A DNA stretch of 64,000 bases, taken from the NCBI GenBank assembly GCA_963921195.1, contig OY992536.1, positions 286,087,530 through 286,151,529 on the forward strand, given 5' to 3'. This document shows, piece after piece, positions 11,725-23,329 of this stretch. The notes below the pieces were generated by a model. It was given only the letters and a program-made list of their open reading frames with translations. It was not told the origin of the DNA and searched no databases. The stretch is from Pegoplata infirma. Its lineage: Eukaryota; Arthropoda; Insecta; Diptera; Anthomyiidae. Made by a program: the position numbers and the translations under genes. Each line of letters opens with the position of its first letter. Position 1 is the first letter of the stretch.

Positions 11725-12124
11725 AAGCTTGGAACAGAACAAGCCCGGCACGACTTTTTCCATACGATTTGACAGTTAAAAACCTTGACCGGCACGACAA
11801 AAAATTAAAACTAATTTTATTTTATCTCCGGGTTCTCTCAATCTCCCTCCCTCTCACACTCCAGGGTTGCCGCATTTACAGAACAATTTTTTATTTTTTC
11901 ATTCACAATGGTGTAACAAACGTACAGTAGTGCCAACTTAATCACATTGACTATGTGATAAGCGATTTTTTTCCGTAAAATTACACTAATTTTATTAAAA
12001 GTTAGCATCACTGAACAAACAATGGCATTTTTTGCCGTCGCCGTCCCCCGTTATTGTTTTGGGCCTATATTCTCCGGCAACGGCAACCATCCCCCGTGCC
12101 GTGCTTGTTCTGTTTCTACCTTTA
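11725..12124 (-). mobile_element. 396-bp GC-rich MITE-like element, copy 1
   Basis: Inverted ends GGAACAGAACAAGCCCGGCA and CGTGCCGTGCTTGTTCTGTT. The body has blocks unusual for the window: CTCCGGGTTCTCTCAATCTC, GCCGTCGCCGTCCCCC and CCGGCAACGGCAACC. Copy 2 at 18385-18780 is the reverse complement with only scattered differences. No transposase. A frame at 12032-12274 rich in Pro and Ala starts in this GC-rich end and runs into flanking DNA; I do not regard it as a gene. Confidence 0.85.
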
Positions 12125-13085
12125 GTTAGTCGAAAGCCACCGCCAGATATCCGAAATCCCAAGCTGGAATTTCCACCTTATCATATTACAGTTATTAAAA
12201 TTCTACTGTTTTCATTTCAAAAAAAGCTGGTAGCTAAAAACTATTTCAATATTATGTATAAAGACAAACAATAAAATAAAATAATAATCATAATTTAACA
12301 ATGCGGAGCCCGATCTAAGTATAGCTAAGCTGAATATTTTTTTTGAAAAATTTGAAACCCTGCAGCTTTTTTAATTAACAACAAATAGCAACAACAACCA
12401 CATCATAAACTACTAAATGATCAAAATGAATTAACTTTAAAAAATATTTAAGCGAAAAAGCCAATAACAATATAAGAAATATATTAGTTTTTTTCGAACT
12501 GAAGCGTAACAAATCCAGTTGAACGAAATTTACAAAATAAACGCACATGCCACAGTCATAATGGCGCCTGAAAAATTGTTGAATATTTGTACACTCACAA
12601 AAAAAATTGTCGGGAAAACAGCATATGAGAAATTTTCCAATTATTTATGAGATTTGCTGATTAAAGTTGACTTAAAAATTTCTTTCATCTGATCAACAGG
12701 AAAATCTGGTGTGTTAGCCAAATTTTTGTATTTAAGGTTATACCAACATATTCATGGTGTCCTTACAATTTCTTTCGGCTTCAAAATTGAAATATAGGTT
12801 TATTTTCGGAAAATAGATCCAGTAACGCTGGGTTTTTGGGAATTCACAAACCTGAGAAAGTCAGACAAGGAAAGTTTATGGAAAATATCAGACCCCATTA
12901 TTCGCAGTCGGCACCATAAAATAACTCCCAATAAAACTGCGGTGATTATTTAACAGATTTGAATGCATAGTGGTGTGAAGAAAGCGTTTTTACAAGAGAT
13001 TTTAACAAAAAATTAAAAAAATCGCATGAGACCTTATTGAGGAAAATTTTAGATGTTGTGATTGAAGAATCCAGTGATTTGAAAG
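12125..13085. other. AT-rich intergenic DNA
   Basis: No convincing coding sequence. Contains a CAACAACAACC stretch near 12385 and otherwise unstructured sequence. Confidence 0.5.
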
Positions 13086-13189
13086 ACTGTATCTATGGCG
13101 TATCTGAAAGACTGTATCTATGGCGTATCCCGACTTTAAGGTTGGGATATCACTGATATCCCGACTTTAAGGTTGGGATATCAGTGTTT
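13086..13189. repeat. Short tandem duplications with GATATC palindromes
   Basis: AGACTGTATCTATGGCGTAT occurs twice in a row, followed by two copies of a 33-bp unit containing CCCGACTTTAAGGTTGGGAT. Each unit is flanked by ATATCACTGATAT-like self-complementary sequence. These replace the missing arm of the truncated element that follows. Confidence 0.75.
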
Positions 13190-13532
13190 AAAAATTCGTC
13201 GTCCCCTTATGAAACAATGTGGACCTTCGGGAAAATTTCATTATTACATTAATACCCATCAAAATTTTCACATTTTCATGAAAAAAATATTTACCGAAGC
13301 CAAATTTTTACAAGGTTATGCCACCGTTGGATAGTCATTAAAAAACCTTTCCTTTCATATGTAAATATTATATAGTTTCTTAAAAAGAAATTGTTTGACC
13401 CATTTTTTGGACCCCTAAATCCCCGATATGGCCGAAAAGCCGAGACACCCCAACCTTAGAATTGTCTCTTTTATATATATTTCACGTTTCGTGCAAATCG
13501 TTTCATAAGGGTTGAGATACTTCCCTCGTAAG
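13190..13532 (-). mobile_element. Truncated copy of the GGGAAGTATCTCAACCC element
   Basis: Reverse complement of about 9815-10310, including GACCTTCGGGAAAA, ATCCCCGATATGGCCG and the terminal GTTGAGATACTTCCC. Only one arm is kept; the other side ends at the duplications at 13086-13189. Confidence 0.75.
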
Positions 13533-13597
13533 AATTTTTAAGGAATTAATTAAGGAAATTTGTCTAAAAAAATTGGCAGCTTAAAAAAAGTAAGAAC

Positions 13598-13637
<40 letters not shown>

Positions 13638-13680
13638 GAAAGAAAGAAAGAAAGAAAAAAAAAAACAAAGAAAGAAAATA
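13598..13680 (+). repeat. (GAAA)n microsatellite
   Basis: About 80 bp of GAAA repeats with one GAGAAA interruption and a poly(A) break, purine-only on this strand. Confidence 0.9.
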
Positions 13681-13805
13681 TATAAAAAATTTGACAATTT
13701 TTCTATATGAAAAATCTAAGAACGAGGGAATCAAAAGAATTTTAATTTAGGAAATTTGTCTATGAATCTCAACTTTTTCACCTGAAACTTTGAACTTTTC
13801 TAAAG

Positions 13806-14570
13806 AAAACAAGTAAGAAAATTATTGTCGGTCAAGACCGACCATATAATAGCCTACACCAGAGTTTCCCGGAAAATGGGTCCTATGGACCGATTAGATA
13901 TATATTTTGTCAAATCTTTAATAAGTGTAAAAAACACTCACAAATCAAATTTGAGTGAAATGGGCTTCTATTTGCTTACAATAAACCGCTTAAACTGAAT
14001 ATCGGGCGAAATTTTCACTAATTGTAAGTCCAAAACTGGTTCGATGATTATCAGATTTTATAAGGGTATTTAAGTACGCGTTTACATACACAAACAAAAT
14101 ATTAATTAAATATTTTCTATTTTCGTGAAATTTGAGAGATTAATGTGAAAATTGGGAAGGTGGTTTGTATGGGGGCTACAAGAAGAACTGGTCCGATTTT
14201 TTTAAAATTCGGAATGATGATTTGTGACGACAAAAGACGTCTACCTGCCAAATTTCGAAAATATACCTATTATAATACGGCTATTAGAGTCATTTGATCC
14301 AAAACTAAAGTGGACTTTTGTATGGGGGCTAGGTCTAAATATGGACCGATTTTTTTCCAATTTCAATAGGCTTCGTCCTTGGGCCAAGAGAGGATTAAGT
14401 TTCAAATTTCGAGTCAATTTAATAAAAATTACGACCTGTATCGACTCAAAAAGTGATTCTGAGTCGATCGGTATACTTAAAGGTGGGTCTAGGACCAATA
14501 TATTGGGTAGTTACAAACATCAGCACAAATTCATTATACCTTGTACCACATATGGGGTAGGGTATAAAAA
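13806..14570 (+). mobile_element. GACG-run interspersed element, copy C (run lost)
   Basis: Begins AACAAGTAAGAAAATTATTG then GTCGGTCAAGACCGACCATA and ends TATGGGGTAGGGTATAAAA. Close relative of copy D (22362-23180) along its length, but the tetranucleotide GACG run present in D is deleted: the text passes from ACGACCTGTA directly to TCGACTCAAAAAGTGATTCT. The 149-aa and 85-aa frames inside are not genes. Confidence 0.75.
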
Positions 14571-15146
14571 CTCGGAGAAAATCGGAGACTCTTTCATTAG
14601 CCAAAATGTCTTTGAATCTGAGACTTTTTCTATACTTATACTTTTTAATTATAACTCATTTTCAATAATTTGAACCTGGGGTTGCCATCCGTCCTCTTTT
14701 CCCCGATCCGCCGTTTTTAGGTCGTCCGGGGCAGTCCTACTTCTTTTTTCAAAACTGTCAGGGTTGACCTACTTTTTGGACTTCTCCCCATAGCTTCTAC
14801 ACTTTTAAATTATTATATTTCGAGCAAGAAAACACTAAATGTAGTGCGAAAATCACTACGTTGATATCACTCCTTTTCATCTGTTGTGTGTCTTAAAGTT
14901 TGCCCTCCAAAAAAAAGATTTGTATTTCAAAAATTTCCATTTGCATTTCAAAATTTTCTTAATCATTTTAAGAAAATTCCTTTTGAATTTCAAAAAATTC
15001 CATTTGTATTTCAGAAATTTCCAATTGTAATTTAAAAATTTCTAAATGCTTTTCAGAAAATTCCGTTTAATAAAAACCATATACTACAAGTAGCAAAGGG
15101 AATTTTAATGACAAATCGCTAATGTTCATAAAAAAAATACTTATCC
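14571..15146. other. Spacer with short degenerate repeats
   Basis: Contains a CTTTGAATCTGAGACTTTTT fragment (14605-14630), a C/T-rich stretch at 14690-14780, and a loose repeat of TTTCAAAAATTTCCATTTG between 14925 and 15070. The last motif recurs at 29020-29290. No coding evidence. Confidence 0.45.
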
Positions 15147-15300
15147 ATATTCAACTCTACATTCATTGAGGATTATAAGAATAAAATTGTACAATCTCTT
15201 AGTATGATCACGATCGTGTTGGTTATTTGACGATCGTTATCTTGCTAAGAGATTGTACAATTTTCTACTTCTAATTCTCAATGAATGTAGAGTTGAATAT
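15147..15300. repeat. 154-bp hairpin-forming inverted repeat
   Basis: Arms of about 60 bp, beginning ATATTCAACTCTACATTCAT and ending with its complement, enclose a short loop that contains CACGATCGTG and GACGATCG. Probably a small inverted-repeat MITE; no clear target duplication. Confidence 0.8.
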
Positions 15301-15322
15301 GAAATAATAATTTTTTTTAAAC

Positions 15323-15990
15323 ATCCCAGCAAAACTTAGATTACCAAATAAGGTATAAAATAAGGTATAGGATCTCTTATTTTATACATTGCAGCATTGA
15401 TGATTTTAACAGGCGATGAGACTCAAAGTAGTAAGGTGTAAAATATATGATATTTTATAGGTTACGAGAAATGAAAGAATATAACATACCAGAACGAGTG
15501 AAAGAATATAACATTACGAATAGTGAAAAAGTAATTTTGTATTAAATTTACTCACGTGATTGTAAGTGAGTGTAAGTAGATAGAATATGCTCGTGAGTGT
15601 GTGTCGTTAGAAATTTCCTGTCGTGAGCCCATCACTAGTTTAAACTTATGCATTTTTTTATAAAATAATTATTTTTTATGTTATTGTAATGCATTATGCA
15701 TCCAATTATAAATAATGCATTATTTCAAACTTTCAAATAATACATAATGTAACCAAATATAAGTCATCCATGATTTAATGTTTAGAAATAATGAATATGA
15801 AATACATTTTTTCCAATAATCATGCATTACGTAGCCAATTATTAGTAATGCATTATTTTAACCTTGAAAATAATACGTTGTGGAACAAATGTTTGGTAAG
15901 ACATCATAAAATAATGCTACAAATAAGTTATATACATTACCTGGTAATGTGTTATATAATCACTACCCAGTACCAAAGTTTTGCTGGGAT
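15323..15990. mobile_element. CCCAGC-ended MITE-like element, copy 2
   Basis: Nearly the same sequence as 2552-3287 with an internal deletion of about 70 bp around 15430-15510. Ends CCCAGCAAAACTTAG and GTTTTGCTGGG, AT on both sides. The 103-aa frame at 15791 spans its right end and is not a gene. Confidence 0.85.
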
Positions 15991-16017
15991 CGGTCGTGTG
16001 CAAATTCGGCTTCGTTA

Positions 16018-16481
16018 CACAGAAAATAAAATTGTCAAATTTAAATCAACAAACATCAATTGTAAATCTACCAAACATATAGTAAAAACGGCATCCTTTT
16101 AGTCCATAATATAATACTTCGATTTTGTTTTCATCAAACCCACTCAAATAATTTTATTTCAAAATTATTTTATCATGTCAACAAATAGTGTGTGTTTGTT
16201 AAATTTCTTTGTTGAAAAAAAAAATTCATTTGTCAGATCAACAAATTGTGTTTGTTGAATTTCTTTTTTGAAAAAATAAATAAGATTTTTTACTTTTGTC
16301 AGATCAACAAATGGTGTTTGTGTTTGTTGAATTTCTTTGTTGAGAAAAACAAAATTATTTTTCAACAATCAAAATGTACAAATGTTTGTTAATATTAGGT
16401 ACAAAATTCCGTATAGGAGCACTATCAGTGAAAAAATTTATTGTATTTACAAACATTCGTAACAATTCGTTTTTTTCTGTG
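16018..16481. mobile_element. CACAGA-ended element with ~70-bp internal repeats, copy E
   Basis: Starts CACAGAAAATAAAATTGTC and ends CGTTTTTTTCTGTG. Three internal units of TTTGTCAGATCAACAAATTG plus TTTGTTGAATTTCTTTGTTG sit at 16170-16360. The same element, interrupted, is at 28382-29938. The right flank does not repeat the left TA, so the ends may not be original. Confidence 0.7.
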
Positions 16482-16499
16482 GAAGTTCGTTATTGTCAA

Positions 16500-16800
16500 A
16501 AATGTATAATCTTTGGGGTAGTTTATATGGAGATGTATATACGGACGGCCGTCAAAATCATATATAATAATCTCTATTAATATTAAGCTGACTCGTATTT
16601 TTTCGTTTGGCGAAATTCCGGCAAGTTCGGCTTTTATACGGATTTTCCCGAAAGCCCTTATTTTTTCATAAGGTGTTAACCCTTTTTAAGATTAGAAATT
16701 GGGCAGCTAAACAAAATAGGTATGTTTATTTTTTCCCCTTATTCCAAAATTCAAGTTTCAGGACAATCAGTTGGTGCTCTCTGAAAGACCCCCCTTGTTA
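16500..16800. repeat. Diverged relative of the 9815 foldback loop
   Basis: Shares the order CGTATTTTT..., GGCGAAATTCCGGCAAGTTC, TTTTCCCGAAAG and TTCATAAGG with 10190-10285, and a GACAATCAGTTGG...GAAAGACC segment with 8735-8770. Strongly diverged; ends unclear. Confidence 0.5.
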
Positions 16801-17090
16801 GCAAAACTGTTTAAGACCTTGAGACATTTTTTATGAAAATCCTTCAAAACTTTTTATGTAGAAAAAATGTCTAAGAATCTGAGACTTTTTCTATAATAAA
16901 ATTGTCAGTTTCAAAGACTTTTTCTATAGGTAAACGTCTCAGCATCTTTTTTCTATAGAAAAAATGTTTCGGAATCTGAATTTTTTTTTTTAGGAACATT
17001 TTTGAGTTTTTCGGAGTCTGAGACATTTTATATTGAAAAAATACTTTTTATACAAAAAAAAAAAAAAATGTTTAAGATTCAATAGAAAAA
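16801..17090. repeat. Degenerate GTCTCAGAATCTGAG array
   Basis: Repeats of GTCTAAGAATCTGAGACTTT and TTTTTCTATAGGTAAA. Same family as 9120-9800. Confidence 0.55.
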
Positions 17091-17429
17091 GTCTCAGTTT
17101 TTTTTGGGGATTTTTTTCTTAATTTTGATCTCATGAGCAAGTACTTTTATTTATTCTTTGTTTTTAATTACCCGGTGAAAAATGGTACAAATATGATCAT
17201 ATATGCGTTCATACAGCGTCATGTATGTCCATATATGAACCGATTATTATGAAAGTGAGGTAAGTCCACATGGTTTCAAAACGAGATATTGAAGGGTTTG
17301 CGTTTTATAGTCTTTAAAAAGCTGGGTACTTTCTATTGATTAAATTTTAATGAAGATGTTATCTCAGGTACCTAAATTTACTTATTGAGTATTATTTTGT
17401 TAGGATGTATCAAAACCAGCCATTTCTCA

Positions 17430-19320
17430 CTATAAAGAATGGACTTATTTCACTTTCAAAAAAAAAATCACAAACTATGTATTTTGAGACAAAACATCTC
17501 GATTTGTATAAAATAATTATCTGAGAAAGAATTTGGTAGTAAACGATTTATCAAAACCATTAATTTTGAAAGTGGGGTTAGTCCATAATTTTTTAAATTA
17601 CTAAAAAAAACTTATTAATAGCCAACAGCATATAATTGTAGTGTCTTTAACTCTTTAAATACTTTTAACACATATTTTAACATTTAACAATTTTTGTAAC
17701 ACAAGATAGAGTTGAGAGAAAAAAATCACTAGTAAACGGTTTGTCAAAAACGTTAATTTTGAAAGTGAGGTTAGTCCAAAAAATTTTTTTGTGGTGTTAA
17801 AAATAACCAAATAATTGCCGATAGAGTAAAACTTTTGTGATTGTTACTCTTAAATAACTCTATAGTTTAATCCCTAACTAATTTGTTACAGAACTTTCAG
17901 ATGAGCTTAACAAAATTTTACTAGTCAACGATTTATCAAAAACATTTATTTTGAAAGTGGGGTTAGTCCACAATTTTTTTGTAATGCATAAAATTACCTT
18001 TTTATCGCTGATTAAGAATATTCGTAGTGTTTTTAACACTTAACTAGCCCTATTTCATAATCATAAAATAATTTTGTTACAGAATTGTGAGAAAATCTGA
18101 ACAAAATTTTACTAATAAACGATTTATCAAAAATGTTAATTTTGAAAGTGATGCTAGTCCACTTTTTTTTGTAATGTTAAAAATAACCTTATAATCGCTA
18201 ATGGAGTAAAACATTGATGATTTTTATTCTTAAATAACTCCATAATTAAATCCTAAACTAAATTTGTTACAGAATTCTGAGATGCGCTAAACAAAATTTA
18301 CTAGTTAACGATTTATCAAAAACATTAATTTTGAAAGTGGTGTTAGTCCACATTTTTTTGTAATGCATAAAATAACCTTTTTATAGGTAGAAACAGAACA
18401 AGCACGGCACGGGGGACGGTTGCCGTTGCCGGAGAATATAGGCCCAAAACAATGACGGGGGACGGCGACGGCAAAAAATGTCATTTGTTTGTTTAGTGGT
18501 GCCAACTTTTAATAAAATTAGAGTAATTTTACGGAAAAAAATCGCTTGTCACATAGTCAATGTGATTAAGTTGGCACTACTGTACGTTTGTTACACCATT
18601 GTGAATGAAAAAATTTAAAATTGTTGTGAAAATGCGGCAACCCTGGAGTGTGAGAGGGAGAGAGATTGAGAGAACCCGGAGATAAAATAAAATAAGTTTT
18701 AATTTTTTGCCGTGCCGGTCACGGTTTTTAACTGTCAAATCGTATGGAAAAAGTCGTGCCGGGCTTGTTCTGTTCATACCTTATCTCTGATAAAGAATAT
18801 CCGTAGCATTTTTAGCTCTAAAATAGCCCTATTGCTTAATCCTAAACACATTTAGTTACAAAATTGTAAGATGAGCTAAAAAAATTTTTACTAGTAAACG
18901 ATTTATCAAAAATGTTAATTTTGAAAGTGATGCTAGTCCACAATTTTTTGTAGCGTAAAAATAACCTAATAATCGCTGATAGAGTAAAACATTGACGATT
19001 TTTATTCTTAAATAACTCCATAATTTAATCCTAAACTAAATTTGTTACAGAATTCTGAGATGCGCTAAACAAAGTTTACTAGTTAACGATTTATCAAAAA
19101 CATTAATTTTGAAAGTGGTGTTAGTCCACATTTTTTTTTGTAATGCATAAAATAACCTTTTTATCTCTGATAAAGAATATCCGTAGCGTTTTTAATTCTA
19201 AAATAGCCCTATTGCTTAATCCTAAAAAAATTTTGTTACAAAATTGTATGATGAGCTAAACAAAATTTTACTAGTAAACGATTTATCAAAAATGTTAATT
19301 TTGAAAGTGAGGCTGTTTAA
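17430..19320 (+). repeat. ~190-bp satellite in alternating A/B units
   Basis: The landmark AACGATTTATCAAAAA plus TTAATTTTGAAAGTG recurs at about 17541, 17734, 17936, 18117, 18306, 18896, 19084 and 19276. Spacing is 181-202 bp, once the 396-bp insertion between 18306 and 18896 is subtracted. A units contain TGCATAAAATAACCTTTTTA; B units contain AATCGCTGATAGAGTAAAAC. They alternate, making a higher-order dimer of about 380 bp. Confidence 0.85.
18385..18780 (+). mobile_element. 396-bp GC-rich MITE-like element, copy 2
   Basis: Reverse complement of 11725-12124, with ends AGGTAGAAACAGAACAAGC and GCTTGTTCTGTTCATACC. It interrupts an A unit of the 190-bp satellite after CCTTTTTAT, and the satellite resumes TTATCTCTGATAAAG. 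The interruption is clear; a target duplication of TTAT or similar is possible. The two 66-aa minus-strand frames are not genes. Confidence 0.85.
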
Positions 19321-20465
19321 GAATTCAAAATTTTCTAAAATTTGACCTTTGACCCTTAACAGGGGCAATTTTTAATATCTCAATTTCGCCCTAATTTTGC
19401 AAATTGAAGTATTCTATCTCGTGTTGATATAATTCGGTCCAAAACATATGAAGTTTGTAAAAAAAACCAAACAAAAAAAATAAAAGCTAAAAAAGGGCCA
19501 AAAATCACTACTTTGCCGAAATCCGCCAAAATTAAATCACTGTAAAAGCCAAATGAAAACAGCAAACCCTACAATTTTTGGCGGTTTTAATCCATTATAT
19601 GTGCTTAACAAATCCTTAAACTCCAATAGTCGAATTTTTAAAATTTCTTTAACAAAAAAAATAAAAATTTAAAATTGGAGATTTGAAAATAGTGTTGAAA
19701 AATTCAGACCACTTTAGCATTTATTTAAAACAAGTTAGCAAAACGCAAAATGAAAAATATTTATTTTCATAGTACATTGGGACTAAAAGAATAAAAAAAT
19801 GTTTTTACAGTAGATAATTTCAATAAATTTAAAAAATTGGGCTAGAATTCCTTGATTAAGTGGCCTGACACACGTTAGTTGCCTGGGGAAGTTGTAATAA
19901 CTTGGCTGATTTTCAACCGATTTTAATTTTTAATACCTTATTTGATAGACAATTAACTCTTAATCAAAATTCAGTGACCATTTGAATTCAAACTTTACTC
20001 AAAATATCAAAAAAATTGAGAAAATGACAAAAAAGTCATATTTTCCCCTTGTAATCCGTTTTTCAAACTTCAGGGCCGATGCGGCACGCCTTACCCACAA
20101 CCGATTACCCTATAATTTTACAAAACATATTTTTACACCTAAATGCATATTTCTAGGGGGAGTTACGGCCAGTATTTAACAACTTCATTTTTTTGGAGCA
20201 CCCTAATGTCCACATATATGGGCATATGCCCTCATTTTACGTATATGGACATATATGTTGCAAATATGATCATATATGACTGCATACAATTTCATATATG
20301 ACCATATATGCTCATATATTTCCATATATGCATCCATATATTTACATATATGTATCCATATATGCTCATTTTTCACCGGGTATAACTAATTTTAAATAAT
20401 TTGAACCTAACCGAGAACTGTTAAGAATCTAAAAAATCTGAGACTTTTTGTTTATAATTAATGTG

Positions 20466-21007
20466 CACAGAAAAAAACAAAAAAAAATATTTGAGTAAAT
20501 TTTTAATACTAAATATTGAATAAAAAATTACTCAATTTTGCACCAGTAAACGATTTAATAGTATTGAGTAAATTTTTAATAAAAATTTATTAAATGTTTG
20601 AAAAAAAATTTGAATAAATTTTTAATTGAAACAATTAAAAATTTACTCAAAATTTATCTATTTATTTTTTAAAGTTTAAAAAAGTTTTAAATTTTTTTAC
20701 AAAAAAAAAAAACAAAAAACTTGTTTTTTCAAACTTTACCAAACATATTTATGTCTCAAAAACATAGGAAAAGACGATTACAAACTTTCATATACATACA
20801 CAAAAAACTATAAACTAAACGAGAATTCAAAAAACTATGAGAGTTTAAAATAAAAAACTATAAAATATTTATTAAATTATTTACTTATATTGTTTTTAAA
20901 ATTTTTAAGTAAATTTTTAATTGCGTCAATTAAAAAATTACTCAATTTTTTTTTTAAATTTAAACAAGTGATTACTCAAATTTGTTTCCTCCATATTTTT
21001 TTGTGTG
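20466..21007. mobile_element. CACAGA-ended MITE, copy a
   Basis: Starts CACAGAAAAAAACAAAAAAA, then TATTTGAGTAAATTTTTAAT, and ends TACTCAAATTTGTTTCC plus a T-rich GTGTG. Flanked by TG on both sides. Copies b, c and d are at 24572-25133, 30320-30559 and 30724-31263. No coding capacity. Confidence 0.8.
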
Positions 21008-21109
21008 TGATAGAATCTAAAAATTTGCTATGGGAAAAATGTCTTAGAGTCTGAGAGTTTTTCGCTAGAAAAAAGATATCAGAGTCTGAAAAAAAAATTC
21101 TGAGAAGGT

Positions 21110-22360
21110 TTCAATTGAAAGCAATTTTACATTTTTTACCAAATTTTACTTTTGAGTGTACGCGTATATTGTAATAAATAGTAAATGATCAACAATTTTA
21201 TAATAAAGAAATCATAAATCACAAGAGACTAATTTGTGAAATATGTAATAAATAAATAGTGGTAAACTCATGAAACATAAAATATTTATTAATAATAACA
21301 TGGATTTTTTGTGAAGTTAAGTAGTATAAAAAATTAAAATTTTCATGGTACAAATAGTTTTTAACCCATTGTGGGCACTATTCATTTTAAAGACTTAAGA
21401 TAATATATTTACTTTCAAAAAACATAGTTTGAAGATTAATTTGTGCATTAGACTGTTCTCATCAATTTCGATGACAAATTTTATCACATTAACAAAGGTT
21501 TTAATCATTATGATTAAATGTCTCATTAAAATTGATAAAACTAGTTTCACCGAGTTTAGACCACAATTAATGGTTCTAGTATATTTTTAGTTTCTAGGCA
21601 AAACTACCCAAAGGATATTGTAGCATCTTTTGCATCCCTAAATAGTAAAACAACTTTTTTACAAAAAATAAATTACATTAACCATTTTATGCTATTTTAT
21701 TTTTTATTTTAACTGACAAGGAGCAAAAAACCCACCTGTTTTTTATTCCTTTGTCACTGTAAATTATTTCAAAGGGTAGATAAAATTGCAATAAAATAAA
21801 TATTTCCGTTTTTAAATTGTTTTAAAATTTATGTAAATATATAAAAAATATTATCTTTTCATGTTTGTATAATTCAATATTATTGTTTGTTCAAAAATTT
21901 CACTTGTAATCGAGTTGGTTGATGTCATGGCAGTGCCCTGATGGCACATGTTATGAAATAAATGTATCAATATTTTGATCCTGTTTCAAATAAAATTAGC
22001 TGCACGAATATATTCATGAGATGGTGTTGTGCATGGCGGACACATTTATAACCATAAATAAATGATGATGATGCCAGGTCATTGATCAAACATAAATTTA
22101 TAACACTTGTTTGGTTGCACTTAATATTATAGGATAAGGAGAACAAGAACAAGAATATAAATGTGCAATACAAACCCAAACGAAAATTGTTTTCTCAGAT
22201 GTCAAGTTTTAACATAAAAATGCAATGTTGCACCTTTTTCTCAAAGAAAAAATAAAATAATAATGTTTGACTGATCAATTTCTATGGAGGTGGCACTTAT
22301 CTTTAAAGAAAAACGTCAAAGGAAGAATAACGTATGGGAAAACGTATGGGAGAATAAAAA
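21110..22360. other. AT-rich intergenic DNA
   Basis: No gene or repeat boundary recognised. It reads as single-copy DNA, with short unremarkable frames. Confidence 0.5.
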
Positions 22361-22361
22361 A

Positions 22362-23180
22362 CAAGTAAGAAAATTATAGTCGGTCAAAACCGACCATATA
22401 ATACCCTACACCAGAGTTTCCTGGAAAATGGGTCCCAAGTTCAAACATGGACTGATTAGATCTATATTTTGTCAATTCTTTAATAAGTGTAAAAAGCACT
22501 CACTAATCAAATTTGAGTGGGATAGGCATCTTTTTGTTGACAATCAACTGAATATCGGGCGAAATTTTCACATGTGACCTAAGTCCAAAAATGGTCCGAT
22601 GATAATCAGATTTGATAAGTTTATTCAAGTACGCGTTTAACATACACAAACAGAATTTTAATTAAATATTTTCTAGTTTCGTGAAATTTGAGAGATTTAT
22701 GTGAAAATCGGGAAGGTTGTTTGTATGGGGTCTACAAGAAAAACTGGTCCGATTTTTCCGATTTTCCGAAAATTCGGAATGGTGATTTGTGTGGATGAAA
22801 CATGATTACCTGCCAAATTTCGAAATGATACCTATTAAAATGCGGCTATTAGAGTCATTTGAGCCAAAACTAAAGAGGACCTTTGTATGGGGGCTAGGTC
22901 TAAATATGGACCGATTTTTTCCAATTTCAATAGGCTTCGTCCTTGGAGGCTTAAGTTTTAAATTTCAAGTCAATTGATTAAAAATTGCGACCTTACCGTG
23001 TTTACACCGTTTCCTTGGACAGACAGACGGACGGACGGACATCGCTAAATCGACTCAAAAAGTGATTCTAAGTCGATCGGTATACTTAAAAGTGGGTCTA
23101 GGACCAATATTTCGGGTAGTTACAAACATCAGCACAAACTCATTATACCCTGTACCACAGTGTGGTGTAGGGTATAATAA
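22362..23180 (+). mobile_element. GACG-run interspersed element, copy D (complete)
   Basis: Begins AACAAGTAAGAAAATTATAG then GTCGGTCAAAACCGACCATA, contains GACAGACAGACGGACGGACG at about 23020-23040 followed by ATCGCTAAATCGACTC, and ends GTGTGGTGTAGGGTATAATA. The TACCCTACACC near the start and GGTGTAGGGTA at the end are inverted subterminal sequences. Copy C at 13806 lacks the run. The 62-aa and 75-aa frames are not genes. Confidence 0.75.
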
Positions 23181-23329
23181 ATAAATTAGAAATGGCCAAT
23201 TCCGTAAATACTCTCCAGAATGCCCAAAAGGGAAGTTAGTTTTATGAAAGGGTCCATTTTTAAGTTTGTGTTTTATGACCAATTGTGTTCATATTTAAGT
23301 AAATTTTTACTTTTGTTTTTTAAATGGTA

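Larger units (their letters stand above)
17171..20380. mobile_element. 3.2-kb TIR element carrying a satellite (CCCGGTG ends)
   Basis: Left end CCCGGTGAAAAATG and right end CATTTTTCACCGGG are inverted repeats, each flanked by TA (17169-17170, 20381-20382). Just inside both ends is a cluster of CATATATG-like motifs (17190-17245 and 20205-20370), a subterminal arrangement seen in many DNA transposons. The interior holds a dimeric ~190-bp tandem repeat, a nested 396-bp element, and 1 kb of AT-rich DNA. There is no transposase. A TA duplication suggests a Tc1/mariner-type mobiliser, which is an inference. The pairing of these two ends as one element is my reading; only one copy is present. Confidence 0.65.

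Noticed and set aside
12032..12274. 80-aa Pro/Ala-rich ORF
   Set aside because: Starts in the GC-rich end of a MITE and runs out into flanking AT-rich DNA.
14224..14673. 149-aa ORF
   Set aside because: Lies within a GACG-type repeat (copy C); the related copy D has frameshifts and stops, so the frame is not conserved.
16165..16368. Repeat-containing 67-aa minus-strand ORF; possible CRISPR-like spacing
   Set aside because: Only three diverged ~70-bp units that belong to an interspersed element also found at 28500-28700.
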